A stretch of 64,000 nucleotides of DNA, taken from positions 124,001 through 188,000 of the forward strand of contig NZ_NFLQ01000003.1 of NCBI RefSeq assembly GCF_002160985.1. The letters run 5' to 3'. Positions 17,404 to 25,980 of the stretch are shown piece by piece (the first letter of the stretch is position 1; each line of letters starts with the position of its first letter). Under the pieces are notes generated by a model. It saw nothing but the letters and a program-made list of their open reading frames with translations, ran no database searches and was not told where the DNA came from. Source of the stretch: Lachnoclostridium sp. An118. GTDB lineage: Bacteria > Bacillota > Clostridia > Lachnospirales > Lachnospiraceae. Both the position numbers and the translations under genes were made by a program.

Positions 17404-19323
17404 TTACGTTATTTTCTGAAACATATGCCGAACCTTATCTAAACGGCTGTTAGGACGGCGTGGCTGCAATACAGGCTCCCCGGAAATTTCTTGGTACCCT
17501 TTTAATTCGGTAAGGCAGACGCTTCTCCCATTTGTATAAAAATTTAAATCATTCCTATATTCGCCGATGCAGCGGGCGGGGATTTCTCCCGTAAAAATAA
17601 CTTCATCATTTTTAAGCAAGGTTGATTCAATCACTGCACAATACTTCGGTGCGTCATTATAAGCCCGTGAAATATATTCCTGCGGTGCAAAAAGGGTAAA
17701 GGAAAGGTATGGTTCCAATAATTGTGTTCCTGCTCTTTTCAATGCCTGTTCTAACACGATAGGAGCAAGGGAACGAAAATCTGCGGGGGTACTAACTGGA
17801 CTGTAATAAACTCCATAGTCAAAACAAATTTCACAATCTGTCACTTCCCAACCGTATAAGCCTTGCTCCATTCCATAACGCACCCCTTCCATAACGGCAT
17901 TTTGAAAACTTTGGTTTAAATAGCCGAGAGATACTTTGCTTTTAAACCGGGTTCCACTTCCGGCAGGAAGTGGCGTTACAGTTAAGCCAATGGATGCCCA
18001 AAACGGATTCGGCGGCACTTCAATATGAATCGTGTAACTGGCTGTTTTTAATGGCCTTTCCAGATAAATGACCGTAGGTTCTTTCACATTTATGTTCACA
18101 TGGTATCGCTCTACTAACAGAGAGCATACAACCTCTAACTGGACTTTTCCTAAAAAAGAAATGATGATTTCATGCGTTATCGTATCCACATAGTAATGCA
18201 ACAGCGGATCTGTATCTGCAATTTCCGTCAGGGCATTCAGCAGGAGGTCTCTTTGTTCCTGATTTTGCGGCTCCACCGTCGTCCGAAGCAAAGGAATCGG
18301 ATTTTTTTCCCATGCCTTGCGCGGCAAAAGTTCTACATTTCCGAGAGTATCATTCAGCTTCAGAGTGTCATTGGTCAAAATAACAATTTCTCCGCAACAG
18401 GCTGTGTCCGCCGGTATAATCTCTCCGTTTGACGGAATCCTCATTTCTGTGATTTTTAGTTTTTGATTTTGGGGCAGGAGAATCGTATCCCGTAAATGAA
18501 GTGTCCCGCTGTATAACCGCAAATAAACGAGCCGCTTTTTCTGGTCTGTGTACTCGATTTTAAAAACGCTTCCGCATAGCTCGGATTGATCGTTGTCCGC
18601 ACCAGAAGTAAATGTTTCTGCAATCACTTCAATCAGCTTTTCAGTTCCGATATTGTTCTTTGCACTCCCATGATAAATAGGAAACAGGGAACCGTTTTGC
18701 ATTCTTCTGCATTTCTCCCTCTGTAAATCTTGTATTTTCAAAGGTTCCCCCGCAATATATTTTTCCAAAAGTTCATCATTTCCAGCAATAATAGAATCCC
18801 ATTTTTCTATATCCTCAATGTCTGTCAGAGACACTTCCGGAGTGAGCGAAACATCTTGCATAACCATGACATCATCAGAAAGTTTTTCTCTGATATTTTG
18901 ATAAACGCTCTGTAAGTCAATGCCCTCCTGGTCTATCTTATTTACAAAAATAATCGTTGGGATTTTCATTTTCTGGAGCGCATGGAACAGTACCCGTGTT
19001 TGTGCCTGCACGCCGTCCTTTGCGGAAACTACTAAAATTGCTCCGTCAAGAACAGCAAGTGAGCGATATACTTCCGCCAAAAAGTCCATATGGCCGGGGG
19101 TATCGACAATATTGATCTTATAATTCTTCCAGCCGAAAGAAGTGACGGCCGTTTGAATGGTAATCCCACGCTGGCGTTCCAACAGCATGGTGTCTGTCCG
19201 CGTTGTTCCCTTATCTACACTCCCTAATTCCGGAACGGCTCCGCTGGTATAGAGCAGGCTTTCTGTCAAAGTCGTTTTTCCTGCGTCTACATGAGCAAGA
19301 ATGCCGATATTGATTATTTTCAT
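17404..19323 (-). CDS. tet: Tetracycline-resistance ribosomal protection protein, Tet(O)/Tet(W)/Tet(32) group
   Basis: The 639-residue GTPase related to EF-G removes tetracycline from the ribosome. The G1 motif AHVDAGKTT lies at residues 10-18, with DTPGHMDF (G3) and NKID (G4). The C-terminus [19 protein letters not shown] is the conserved end of the family. Start ATG 19323 follows GGAGG; the in-frame ATG five codons earlier is within the leader. It is recognisably close to Tet(W) and Tet(O) but differs from my recollection of both at many positions. The exact class needs a database comparison. Expression is controlled by the upstream attenuator. Confidence 0.95.
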   Translation of the reverse strand: MKIINIGILAHVDAGKTTLTESLLYTSGAVPELGSVDKGTTRTDTMLLERQRGITIQTAVTSFGWKNYKINIVDTPGHMDFLAEVYRSLAVLDGAILVVSAKDGVQAQTRVLFHALQKMKIPTIIFVNKIDQEGIDLQSVYQNIREKLSDDVMVMQDVSLTPEVSLTDIEDIEKWDSIIAGNDELLEKYIAGEPLKIQDLQREKCRRMQNGSLFPIYHGSAKNNIGTEKLIEVIAETFTSGADNDQSELCGSVFKIEYTDQKKRLVYLRLYSGTLHLRDTILLPQNQKLKITEMRIPSNGEIIPADTACCGEIVILTNDTLKLNDTLGNVELLPRKAWEKNPIPLLRTTVEPQNQEQRDLLLNALTEIADTDPLLHYYVDTITHEIIISFLGKVQLEVVCSLLVERYHVNINVKEPTVIYLERPLKTASYTIHIEVPPNPFWASIGLTVTPLPAGSGTRFKSKVSLGYLNQSFQNAVMEGVRYGMEQGLYGWEVTDCEICFDYGVYYSPVSTPADFRSLAPIVLEQALKRAGTQLLEPYLSFTLFAPQEYISRAYNDAPKYCAVIESTLLKNDEVIFTGEIPARCIGEYRNDLNFYTNGRSVCLTELKGYQEISGEPVLQPRRPNSRLDKVRHMFQKIT

Positions 19324-19362
19324 GTGTTTGTCCTCCATTCAGCCCCCAAAGGGCATAAAAAT

Positions 19363-19393
19363 CCCCAGCAGCAAAATACTTTTACCGCTGGGG
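19363..19393 (-). terminator. Attenuator hairpin in the tet leader
   Basis: CCCCAGC / GCTGGGG arms are followed on the minus strand by ATTTTTA, an intrinsic terminator about 40 bases before the tet start. Its upstream arm overlaps the last codons of a 12-residue leader peptide. Ribosome behaviour on the leader can therefore decide between termination and read-through, as described for tet(M). Confidence 0.85.
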
Positions 19394-19420
19394 ATATAGC
19401 GAATAGACATACACATACAT
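19382..19420 (-). CDS. Leader peptide of the tet attenuator (12 aa)
   Basis: The frame ATG 19420 to TAA 19382 encodes MYVYVYSLYPQR. The stop lies inside the first arm of the terminator hairpin. Translation of this peptide should couple ribosome speed to tet transcription. No other short frame fits the hairpin so precisely. Confidence 0.75.
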   Translation of the reverse strand: MYVYVYSLYPQR

Positions 19421-19440
19421 ACAACGCACTGCAAGCAGCG

Positions 19441-19698
19441 GTCGCTCTTTTGATATGTCAAATATATAAGGCAAAAGTATTCTTAAAAAGGGTACAAAAA
19501 ACTAAGCCCCTTGCAAGGGACGGTTACAATTCTTTGTTCCCACTATTTGATTATAGTTAATTAAGAATACCTTGCCGCATATTTTTAACTCCTTACTTGG
19601 AATAGAAATATTATAGCATATCGGCATTGAAAAAGAAAGTCCTGAAACAAAATTTACGGAATAGTAGGCTGCTGTCTATCAATCTCTTGTGTGTTTCT
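19441..19698. promoter_or_regulatory. Upstream region of tet and right end of M1
   Basis: This 258-base stretch holds no gene. It is AT-rich, with TTTAAGAATACTTTTGCC and TATATATTTGACATATC on the minus strand, a plausible promoter area for the tet leader, and an inverted repeat CCCTTGCAAGGG near 19507. The last 16 bases before 19715 form the M1 terminus. Confidence 0.55.
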
Positions 19699-19716
19699 TT
19701 ATGACACATGAGCATT

Positions 19717-19839
19717 CGCACCGGGGTTGTCGTTGCCGTAACCTTCCAGCAGGTTGATGACACCCCAGATGCCGAGACCAGCGCCCAGAGCGATAACGAG
19801 GGTCTGAAGAACGGTGATAGCCTGATTGAAAAATGCCAT
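19717..19839 (-). pseudogene. Maff2 gene, 5' fragment (cut by element M1)
   Basis: ATG 19839 opens MAFFNQAITVLQTLVIALGA..., the typical Maff2 N-terminus. After residue 41 (NPGA) the frame enters M1 DNA and stops five codons later at 19699, so a 46-residue truncated product with a foreign tail (NAHVS) is possible. The second membrane segment is missing. The 3' part is at 7189-7284. Confidence 0.92.
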
Positions 19840-20054
19840 AAATTATAGTTAGCCGGAATCATTTGAAAAGTTTGATTTAGTCATTCATAGGCATACAAAA
19901 GCCGGAACAATCGGCACCCGGTTTCCGGGGCCTGATTCCGGCTGTCCTCCTTTTTTCATTATTTTTTGGTGATTGTCCGCTTTGTACGCCGATGGCCCCA
20001 TCCGGGGCGGTTGAGGCGGGTAGATAAGATCACTCCTTTCACAGCGGAACAGAT
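19840..20054. other. Intergenic region between virD4 and Maff2, with hairpin
   Basis: AGCCGGAA (19900-19907) pairs with TTCCGGCT (19936-19943), giving a stem with an inner CCCGG/CCGGG stem, just upstream of Maff2. A 24-codon frame from GTG 20030 behind AAAGGAG (ILSTRLNRPGWGHRRTKR) is possible but not supported further. Otherwise nothing is seen. Confidence 0.5.
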
Positions 20055-20869
20055 TTACACGCCCTCTGCGTCTACTTCATACACATCGTAGACCTCGTTG
20101 GGCTTGAGCTTGAGCCGGGTGGACAGGAACGCCTCGATGTCAAAGGCGTTCTTGGGGTCCGCGTCGGCGGTGTACGGGTAATTGGGGTGCTTGGTGATGT
20201 CGTACTTGTCCGAGAGGAAAGGCCGCACACCGCGCAGCTGGAGGATACACTTGCCGCCGTCCATGACGGCCAGTTCATCCTGGCTCATAAGCTCTTTGCC
20301 GAGCTTTTGGTAGTTAAGAGAATGGGATGTCTCGCGGCCCCGGCTCTCGCCGGTGTTGTAGGTGTCGATGGTCTCCTTGCCCAGCACGGCGGCCAGCTCC
20401 TTGAGGGTTGTCGGCTCTTTGCCGCCCAGGAAGATGGAGGTATCCATGTTGCCGATGATGGTATCGGCGTTGTCCTTGTAGATAGCTTTGAGCTGGGACT
20501 GTGCTTGCAGCACCAGGCAGGCGGAAATCTCACGGCTTCGGATGGTGGCAACCAGCTTTTCCAGCCGAGGGATCTGTCCAATATTGGCGGCCTCGTCAAT
20601 GAGGCACCGCACATGGACCGGCAGCCGCCCGCCGTACACATCGTCCGCTTTTTCGCAGAGCAGATTGAACAGCTGGGTGTAGCACATGGAGATCAGGAAG
20701 TTAAAGCTATCGTCCGTGTCGCTCATAATCAAGAACAAGGCGGTTTTCCGGTCTCCCAGGGTATCCAGCTCCAGCTCGTCGTAGGCCGTGACCTCCCGCA
20801 GCTCCGCGATGTCGAACACGGCAAGGCGCGCACCGCAGGAAATCAGGATGGATTTTGCGGTTTTGCCCG
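20055..20869 (-). pseudogene. virD4 coupling-protein gene, 3' part (cut by element M2)
   Basis: The frame GKTAKSILISCGARLAVFDIAEL... continues to the stop at 20055. It includes Walker B CLIDEAANIGQIPRLEKL and the conserved IRSREISACLVLQAQSQLKA region of VirD4/TraG ATPases. It has no start of its own that would give a useful protein. The 5' part is at 36026-37050. Joined through the shared CGGG, the two give 612 codons without a break. Confidence 0.95.
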
Positions 20870-20966
20870 AAACGAGTTGTCAAGGACTTTTTAATCAAAT
20901 TCACAAAAAAGCCACAAAAAAAGTGCCAGAAGCACTTCCATGCTCCTGACACTCAGGTGGGTGAGG

Positions 20967-21332
20967 TTACTTGCGTCTGCTTAACAGTTCATCGCAAAGA
21001 TACGCATATTCCGGCAACTGGTCGATATAGGGTTTCCAGCGCCGCTTAATCTCGGCCAGTTCCAGCGGGTCGGCTTCTTCTATCGCGTGGTCGTTGCCTG
21101 TCATATACAGAACATCCATCGCAACATCATCCAGGCACTCGTGACAGAGATCGGCGGCAGACTCTATCCTCCTTCCGGTATCAACATAAAGCGGGTTTAG
21201 GCCAATCGCCAGCCAGACAAAGCCCACTTTATCAGACCATAGCAGTTCAAAATTAGTGCTTTGTTGAAGATGCTCGGCGAACACCTTTCGTACCCGTTCA
21301 ATCTCAGTTTTCTCTTTTTCTGTGTACAGCAT
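20967..21332 (-). CDS. Unidentified acidic protein of M2 (121 aa)
   Basis: The 121-residue protein MLYTEKEKTEIERVRKVFAE... is rich in Asp, Glu and Leu. It has no membrane segment and has a short CHECLDD motif near the middle. ATG 21332 fits AAGGAGG better than the ATG two codons earlier. It is the last M2 gene before the junction with virD4, downstream of TnpW. I do not recognise a family. Confidence 0.65.
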   Translation of the reverse strand: MLYTEKEKTEIERVRKVFAEHLQQSTNFELLWSDKVGFVWLAIGLNPLYVDTGRRIESAADLCHECLDDVAMDVLYMTGNDHAIEEADPLELAEIKRRWKPYIDQLPEYAYLCDELLSRRK

Positions 21333-21410
21333 TTTCATGTCCTCCTTGGCTAAAAGTTTTGGTGTGTACCATCATCAGTTTAACACAAGGCGGCTGGCTT
21401 TATCAGCCGG

Positions 21411-21602
21411 TCACATCTGCTGTATCTCGTTTTTGAGCATACGCTTGATTTTGTCGCTCATGGTTTCAGTGCTGGTATCGCTGAAATGGACGCGCACCTT
21501 GTAGGTGGTCTTGCCGATTTTCTTTACCAGCGCAGGGGCGTCCTCCGGCGCTCTGGCCGGAGCGGTGTCTGCGGTCTGCATGGTACGGGTTTCTTCGCTC
21601 AT
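21411..21602 (-). CDS. tnpW: TnpW-family transposon protein of M2
   Basis: The 63-residue protein (ATG 21602 after AAAGGAG) ends with the family core KKIGKTTYKVRVHFSDTSTE followed by TMSDKIKRMLKNEI. It sits after the DnaC-like gene, the same place as in M1. The role is unknown but the linkage to serine-recombinase elements is consistent. Confidence 0.8.
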   Translation of the reverse strand: MSEETRTMQTADTAPARAPEDAPALVKKIGKTTYKVRVHFSDTSTETMSDKIKRMLKNEIQQM

Positions 21603-21645
21603 GGCGCTCCTTTCTCCGGGCGGGGCTGCGCCGTCCGGCAAAAAA

Positions 21646-22509
21646 TTACTCATGCTTACGGTTTACAATGTCTTTTGCCGCCTGCTTGGTGGCCCCGGCG
21701 TTTTCCTCCCGGAAGTTCTTCCCGGCAAAGAGGATCGGGGCGCACCGTTCCAGGATACGGTCATAGATGCGGGCGTGGGCCAGGTCAGGCGGGTTCTTGA
21801 GTTCGGCCAGCTTCAGGTTGGTGGTGATAATCATGGGCCTGCGGCTGCGATAGCGGCTGTCAATGACGAAAAACATCTGCTCCATCGCATACTCGGTACT
21901 GCGTTCCACACCCAAATCGTCAATGATGAGCAGGTCGTACTCGCCAAAGCTGGCGATAAAGTCGGCCCTGTCCTCAGAGAACATCCCCGTCAGGCGGTTC
22001 AGGATGGTGGGAAAGTTCGTCATCAGCACCGGCACATCCCGGTCAAGCAGGGCATTGGCGATACAACCGGCGAAAAAGGACTTGCCGGTTCCCACATCCC
22101 CAAACAGCAGCAGGCCGGTGTTGTTTCGGTATGCCTCCTTCCAGTTCTCCACATAGGCGCGGGCCTTGTCCATCAGGGGATTTTGGCCGTTATCGTTGGC
22201 AAAGGTGTAGTCGTACAGATAGCGGTCTTGCAGGCCCTGGGCCTTCCGGCGCTTGATACGCTCCATGCGGCGCTGCCGTTCCTCGGCGGCCTTGCGCTGT
22301 TCCTCGGCCTCCCGCTGGCACTGGCAGATACAGCGGGGCATGAAGTAGCCCGGTTTCCCAAAGCATGGCACAACGGTCTGCCTCTGGCCGCCGCACTTCT
22401 TACAGTGAATGAGTCCGTCTGCCGGGTCTATGTACTCGTCCCCGGCCAGTTCCATACCGGCGGCTGCCTTGTCGATCAGCGCCCGGATTTCTGCGGTAAT
22501 CTCAATCAT
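21646..22509 (-). CDS. DnaC/IstB-like ATPase (helicase loader type) of M2
   Basis: The 287-residue protein has a Cys motif CKKCGGQRQ...CICQCQ in the N-terminal part, a charged coiled segment, then Walker A GDVGTGKS (about residue 138) and Walker B LLIIDDLG. Its start overlaps the Rep stop (ATGA, 22506-22509). It resembles the M1 protein at 9308-10150 throughout, so this replication pair has moved as a unit. Confidence 0.88.
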   Translation of the reverse strand: MIEITAEIRALIDKAAAGMELAGDEYIDPADGLIHCKKCGGQRQTVVPCFGKPGYFMPRCICQCQREAEEQRKAAEERQRRMERIKRRKAQGLQDRYLYDYTFANDNGQNPLMDKARAYVENWKEAYRNNTGLLLFGDVGTGKSFFAGCIANALLDRDVPVLMTNFPTILNRLTGMFSEDRADFIASFGEYDLLIIDDLGVERSTEYAMEQMFFVIDSRYRSRRPMIITTNLKLAELKNPPDLAHARIYDRILERCAPILFAGKNFREENAGATKQAAKDIVNRKHE

Positions 22510-23258
22510 ACGGTTTCATCCTCCTTTACGCTGTAATCCCGGTTGCGGGTGGACGGGGCCGCTTTCCTGGCGTCCTCGCTGGCCCAGCGCCGGATGGTGG
22601 CGGCATGGCTCTGATACCGCTTGCCGGTAGAAGCCATGTACTCGGACAGCTTTTCGATGTACTGGCCCCATACGGTGGGAAAGCTGGCCTGCAAGTCTGC
22701 CAGTTCCTCGTCCGTCAGGAAAACATTCTGGTAACGGCCATAGGCGCGGGCGTTCTCACTCTCTCTATTCTCTATACTCTTATCTCTAATATCTAATCTC
22801 TTATCTCTAATCTCTGGTGGACAAATGTCCCCCCGGCTATATGGTGGACAAATGTCCGCCCCGCCGGATGGGAGCAGCTTTTGACGCTTCAATCGCATAC
22901 GCTCTTTCTTTTTCCGTTCCCCCTCGGTAGAGGACTGGCCGATCAGCAGTTGGATGTCGGCCATGTAGTAGGCCCCATCGGTCAAAATCTCCACAAGGCC
23001 AAATTCAAGGAACACCTTCAAGGCCCGTTCCACCGTCCCCACCTGATGGCGGGTAAAGGTGGCGATGGTCTGGGGCGTGTGGGGCAGATGGTCGTTGAGC
23101 ATGAGAATGCCGCCGCTTTTGAGTGACATGAGGTACATTTTCAGCAGCAGATTGGAGTACAGCAGGCCATCCTGCATACTCTCCAAAATAACCATCGTTT
23201 CGCTGTTGTAGAAGTTTTCTTTCAGCTTGAGATAGTAATATTTTCGATTGTCTGACAT
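22506..23258 (-). CDS. Replication initiator-like protein of M2 (replisome-organiser N-terminal domain)
   Basis: The 250-residue protein starts at ATG 23258 behind AAGGAGG. Residues 1-110 form a winged-helix domain (KYYYLKLKENFYNSE...TIATFTRHQVGTVERALKVF) of the kind found in phage replisome organisers and RepA_N initiators. The linker (about residues 125-170) is encoded by DNA repeats, and the C-terminal AYGRYQNVFLTDEELADLQ region is shared with the M1 Rep. It probably directs replication of the M2 circle. Confidence 0.82.
   Translation of the reverse strand: MSDNRKYYYLKLKENFYNSETMVILESMQDGLLYSNLLLKMYLMSLKSGGILMLNDHLPHTPQTIATFTRHQVGTVERALKVFLEFGLVEILTDGAYYMADIQLLIGQSSTEGERKKKERMRLKRQKLLPSGGADICPPYSRGDICPPEIRDKRLDIRDKSIENRESENARAYGRYQNVFLTDEELADLQASFPTVWGQYIEKLSEYMASTGKRYQSHAATIRRWASEDARKAAPSTRNRDYSVKEDETV
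22777..22857. repeat. Iteron-like and AT-rich repeats inside the M2 rep gene
   Basis: Two copies of TGGTGGACAAATGTCC (22815-22830 and 22842-22857, 27 bases apart) each contain GGACA/TGTCC arms. Beside them CTCTTATCTCTAAT occurs twice (22777-22790, 22798-22811) within a run of related AT-rich hexamers. Iterons next to an easily melted tract are the usual make-up of a replication origin. Confidence 0.75.
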
Positions 23259-23370
23259 GGGTTCCTCCTTGGGTTCGTTTTGGGCTTCTGTGCGCATTTA
23301 GAGGGCCGTTTTGGGGGCCAGAGGATAAATCTATCAGGCCCCCGCCGACACCCTCGAAAAAGTCCTTGAT

Positions 23371-23769
23371 TTACAAGGGGTTTTCGGCCCCTAAAGCGTG
23401 ACATTTAGCCCTTTGTTTGCGCTTGCGCTGGGCGGCTTTGATACGCTTCATGCGTCCGGCACATTCCGGGCAGTATTTGGCCCGGTTGGAGCCGGGGGTG
23501 AACAGCGCCCCGCAGACGGCGCACCGTTTGGCGTCCAGGCGGTGGAACAGGGCCGTTTCCAGTTCCCTGTCCAGCGGCAGCACCGCCGCCCGGAACCACC
23601 GGCACAACAGGGAGTAGGAAATGGACTGGACGCAGACACATTCCTCCCCATCGTCCAGCGCGATACAGTTGCCGCCGTCATAGTTGCAGCACTCATGTAC
23701 CAGCCGCCGCGCTCTGCGGTACTGGCGGTAGTCCATGACGAGGATGGGTTCAGGCTTGCTTTTCTTCAT
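23371..23769 (-). CDS. Cysteine-rich VLP-family protein of M2
   Basis: The 132-residue protein contains MDYRQYRRARRLVHECCNYD, a C-V-C pair and the zinc-ribbon CAVCGALF...KYCPECAGR followed by KAAQRKRKQRAKC. It is nearly the same as the M1 protein at 11014-11400. The start ATG 23769 overlaps the next upstream gene by 20 bases. Its link to relaxase and rep modules in both elements points to a mobilisation or DNA-processing role. Confidence 0.8.
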   Translation of the reverse strand: MKKSKPEPILVMDYRQYRRARRLVHECCNYDGGNCIALDDGEECVCVQSISYSLLCRWFRAAVLPLDRELETALFHRLDAKRCAVCGALFTPGSNRAKYCPECAGRMKRIKAAQRKRKQRAKCHALGAENPL

Positions 23770-23926
23770 GCTGGCACTTCCCACACCCGCCGCAGTTGCC
23801 GCAGCCCTGGCAGGCATGGGCCTCCGGCTCCGGGCCGGTAGGCGCGTCTGCCGGTTCCGGCTGCAAGAGGGCAAGGGGCAGGCGGATATTCAGGTGGACA
23901 GTGACGGGTAAAATAATCTGCTTCAT
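23750..23926 (-). CDS. Small metal-binding-like Cys/Gly protein (58 aa)
   Basis: ATG 23926 follows AAGGAG. The protein starts MKQIILPVTVHLNIRLPLAL and ends with CQGCGNCGGCGKCQHEE, five cysteines in a Gly-rich tail that could bind zinc or iron. It overlaps the VLP gene start, so it is probably coexpressed. No family is recognised; M1 lacks an obvious counterpart. Confidence 0.65.
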   Translation of the reverse strand: MKQIILPVTVHLNIRLPLALLQPEPADAPTGPEPEAHACQGCGNCGGCGKCQHEEKQA

Positions 23927-24024
23927 AGGGCAATCTCCTTCCGTGAGTGAATGTTGACAGTTCTGTGCAAAGGGGTGTCGTGAAACGCGACGCACCTAAG
24001 GGGGGCGGCAAAACGCCGTACCCT

Positions 24025-25470
24025 TTACCGTTCCGGCCCCCGGTCATGGGACTTGTCCTGTCCCTGGCGGGCCAGTTGGTCGGCGGCCTTGCGGAGCCGT
24101 TCAACGGCTTTCAGTTCCTCCCGCATGGCCTTCATGTCGATGGTGTCCACCTGCTTCTGGGCGGTCAGCAGGTCAATCTCGCGCTGCCATGCCTTGGGGG
24201 TGATTTCCTCGCCGCTGTCCTTCAGTTCCTTCAGATACCGGGCCGCCGCGTCATAGAGGATCAGTTCCCGGCTGTGGCGCTGCTCAAACAGTTCCCGCTT
24301 CTCCGGCTTTACCTTGGCAAGCTGCTTATGGACAGCCTTGTACTTGTTGTACTGCGCCCACATCTCCCCGCGCTCAGTGAGGACAGCGATCCGGCGTTCG
24401 GCCTTGACAATCCCTCGCCGCAGGTCATAGTAACGGGTGTTCATACCGGCAATTTTTTCATGGAGCTGCTGCATGGACTGGATGCCGTTTGCCTGCATAA
24501 AGCTGAACAGGGCGGCGCTCTCCTGCAACGCCCGGATTTTGCCGGTGCGGGTGTCAGGCCGCTTGAGCTGCTGCTGGGCCTCCCACAACTCAATCATGCT
24601 GGGCTGCTGGCCCTCCGGCTTTTCCGCCTCGGCCTTAGACCAGTTGTAGAGGCGGGTAATGCGGGCCTTGATTTCCTTGAGCAACCTGTTGTCGGCGGCG
24701 ATCTGCCGGTTGACTTCTCCCTTGTCGGTGCGGATACCGCGCTTCTCCATCTGGCTGGCCGCTGGCCCCAGGTGGACAGAGGGGATTTTATCAATGCCTT
24801 GTCGCTTGTAGCTGCGGTGGTCTACCAGGGCAGGCTGACCGGCGGCCTCCAACGCCCGGTTGGTATAAGCCGCCCATGCCGCCCGCCAAATCTCCACATT
24901 CCCTTTGTCGTTCCAGTCGGTGGTGTCCTCCCGGTGGTTCTTCCAGCCGCCTTTCCCATCCGGGATACGCTGGCCGTTTTCGTCCAGGTCGTATGCCTTG
25001 CGGCACTTCGCGCCCCATGCGCCATTTTCTTTCAGGGGCCGGACGGTCAGCATGATATGAACATGGGGGTTGCCGGTTCCCTTGTCATGGATGGCAAAAT
25101 CAGCGCACATCCCCTTGTCCACAAAGTTATCCTTCACATAGGCCCGGACAAGGGCAAGCTGCTGTTCCCTGGACAGTTCGCGGGGCAGGGCCGCCTCGAT
25201 CTCGCGGGCAAGCTGGCTGTCCCTGGCTTTCTCGATCTGCTCCACACTGTTCCAGAGGGTAGAGCGGTCTGCAAACTCTGGCGGGGCGTGGGCGGGCAGC
25301 ATGATTTCCGCATGGACAACGCCGCCCTTCCGGGTGTAATCATGGGTCAGGCCGTCCCATTCATTCGTCAGTTTGGTTCCGCTTCGGTAGGCGGCTGCGG
25401 CAACAGCGGAACGGCCCTCGCTGCGCTTGATGATACTGACGGGGATATGACAAAAATCTATGGGTGGCAC
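24025..25470 (-). CDS. Relaxase, MobA/MobL family (MOBQ) of M2
   Basis: The protein of about 481 residues begins ...IDFCHIPVSIIKRSEGRSAVAAAAYRSG, the MobA/MobL signature. The metal-binding HxH lies in GNPHVHIMLTVRP (about residue 128), followed by a long helical tail. The open frame extends far upstream, but that part covers the oriT. A clean start is missing: GTG 25470 overlaps the AAGGAGG site, and an ATA codon at 25461 has better spacing. It should nick at the TAAGTGCGCCCT site at 25632 and is unrelated to the MOBP relaxase of M1. Confidence 0.9.
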   Translation of the reverse strand: MPPIDFCHIPVSIIKRSEGRSAVAAAAYRSGTKLTNEWDGLTHDYTRKGGVVHAEIMLPAHAPPEFADRSTLWNSVEQIEKARDSQLAREIEAALPRELSREQQLALVRAYVKDNFVDKGMCADFAIHDKGTGNPHVHIMLTVRPLKENGAWGAKCRKAYDLDENGQRIPDGKGGWKNHREDTTDWNDKGNVEIWRAAWAAYTNRALEAAGQPALVDHRSYKRQGIDKIPSVHLGPAASQMEKRGIRTDKGEVNRQIAADNRLLKEIKARITRLYNWSKAEAEKPEGQQPSMIELWEAQQQLKRPDTRTGKIRALQESAALFSFMQANGIQSMQQLHEKIAGMNTRYYDLRRGIVKAERRIAVLTERGEMWAQYNKYKAVHKQLAKVKPEKRELFEQRHSRELILYDAAARYLKELKDSGEEITPKAWQREIDLLTAQKQVDTIDMKAMREELKAVERLRKAADQLARQGQDKSHDRGPER

Positions 25471-25551
25471 CTCCTTCCGGCGGGGATACTTCAGGCTCCG
25501 TGGAGCCGAACAGACGCGAAGCGGGTGTTTGGCTGCGCGGGGCGCACAAGG

Positions 25552-25655
25552 GGTTTGGGGAGTGTAGCTCCCCATCGCGCTCAGAGAGCGCAACAGCCCC
25601 CGGCAGGGCGCACGGCACCGGCAACGGTGTATAAGTGCGCCCTTGTAAACAAGGG
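25552..25655. other. oriT of M2 with RSF1010-like nic sequence
   Basis: TAAGTGCGCCCT (25632-25643) is the nic-region core known from RSF1010/R1162 and related MOBQ systems. A stem-loop CACCG-GCAA-CGGTG (25616-25629) lies directly beside it, as in those origins. A second perfect repeat CCCTTGT/ACAAGGG (25640-25655) overlaps it, and a GGGGAG/CTCCCC hairpin follows GGGTTTGGGG at 25551-25573. It is placed directly upstream of the cognate MOBQ relaxase gene, which strengthens the call. Confidence 0.88.
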
Positions 25656-25657
25656 AC

Positions 25658-25954
25658 TTACGGCTTGTCCCCGGATTTCGCCAGTTTTGCGGCCAGTTCC
25701 GCCGCCCCCGGAAGATGGGACAGGGCAATCAGGAACGCCTTGACCTCTACGCCGGGAAGGTCGGGGGCCAGAGGAAAAATGCCCTCCAAAATGGCCCCGC
25801 GTTCAATCAGGCGGCAGGTGCGGGCCTTGCGTTCCTCGTTGCGCTGCTTGTTCTCCAAAATCTTCTGGCGGTTCTCAAGCTGCCGGATTTCCTTCAGGAC
25901 TTCTTCGCGCTCGTCTTTTTTCTGTTTCGCTTGGGTGGTGATTTCTTTGTGCAT
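25658..25954 (-). CDS. DUF3847 family protein
   Basis: The 98-residue protein starts with a long charged helix (EEVLKEIRQLENRQKILENK), probably a coiled coil, then CRLIERGAILEG and a short amphipathic C-terminus. DUF3847 proteins are regularly found directly upstream of MobA/MobL relaxases, and here the gene ends at the edge of the oriT. It may be a relaxosome accessory, which is inference. Confidence 0.82.
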   Translation of the reverse strand: MHKEITTQAKQKKDEREEVLKEIRQLENRQKILENKQRNEERKARTCRLIERGAILEGIFPLAPDLPGVEVKAFLIALSHLPGAAELAAKLAKSGDKP

Positions 25955-25980
25955 ATCGCGTCCTCCTTCAGCGGCTCCAT

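Larger units (their letters stand above)
7285..19716. mobile_element. M1: mobilisable serine-recombinase transposon (Tn4451-like) with tetracycline resistance, inserted in Maff2
   Basis: The outer limits are set by the two halves of the Maff2 gene, which rejoin exactly at an AA dinucleotide (7283-7284 and 19715-19716; the surrounding A-run leaves one or two bases of ambiguity). The recombinase lies at the left end. The element also carries TnpW, a replication module, a MOBP relaxase with MobC, a sigma factor, a SpoU methyltransferase, an AraC regulator and a ribosomal-protection tet gene. All intact genes are on the minus strand, parallel to the host ICE. Confidence 0.93.

Noticed and set aside
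25471-25728. 86-residue N-terminal extension of the MOBQ relaxase
   Set aside because: It would be translated from the oriT stem-loops, and MobA/MobL proteins begin directly with the nuclease domain.
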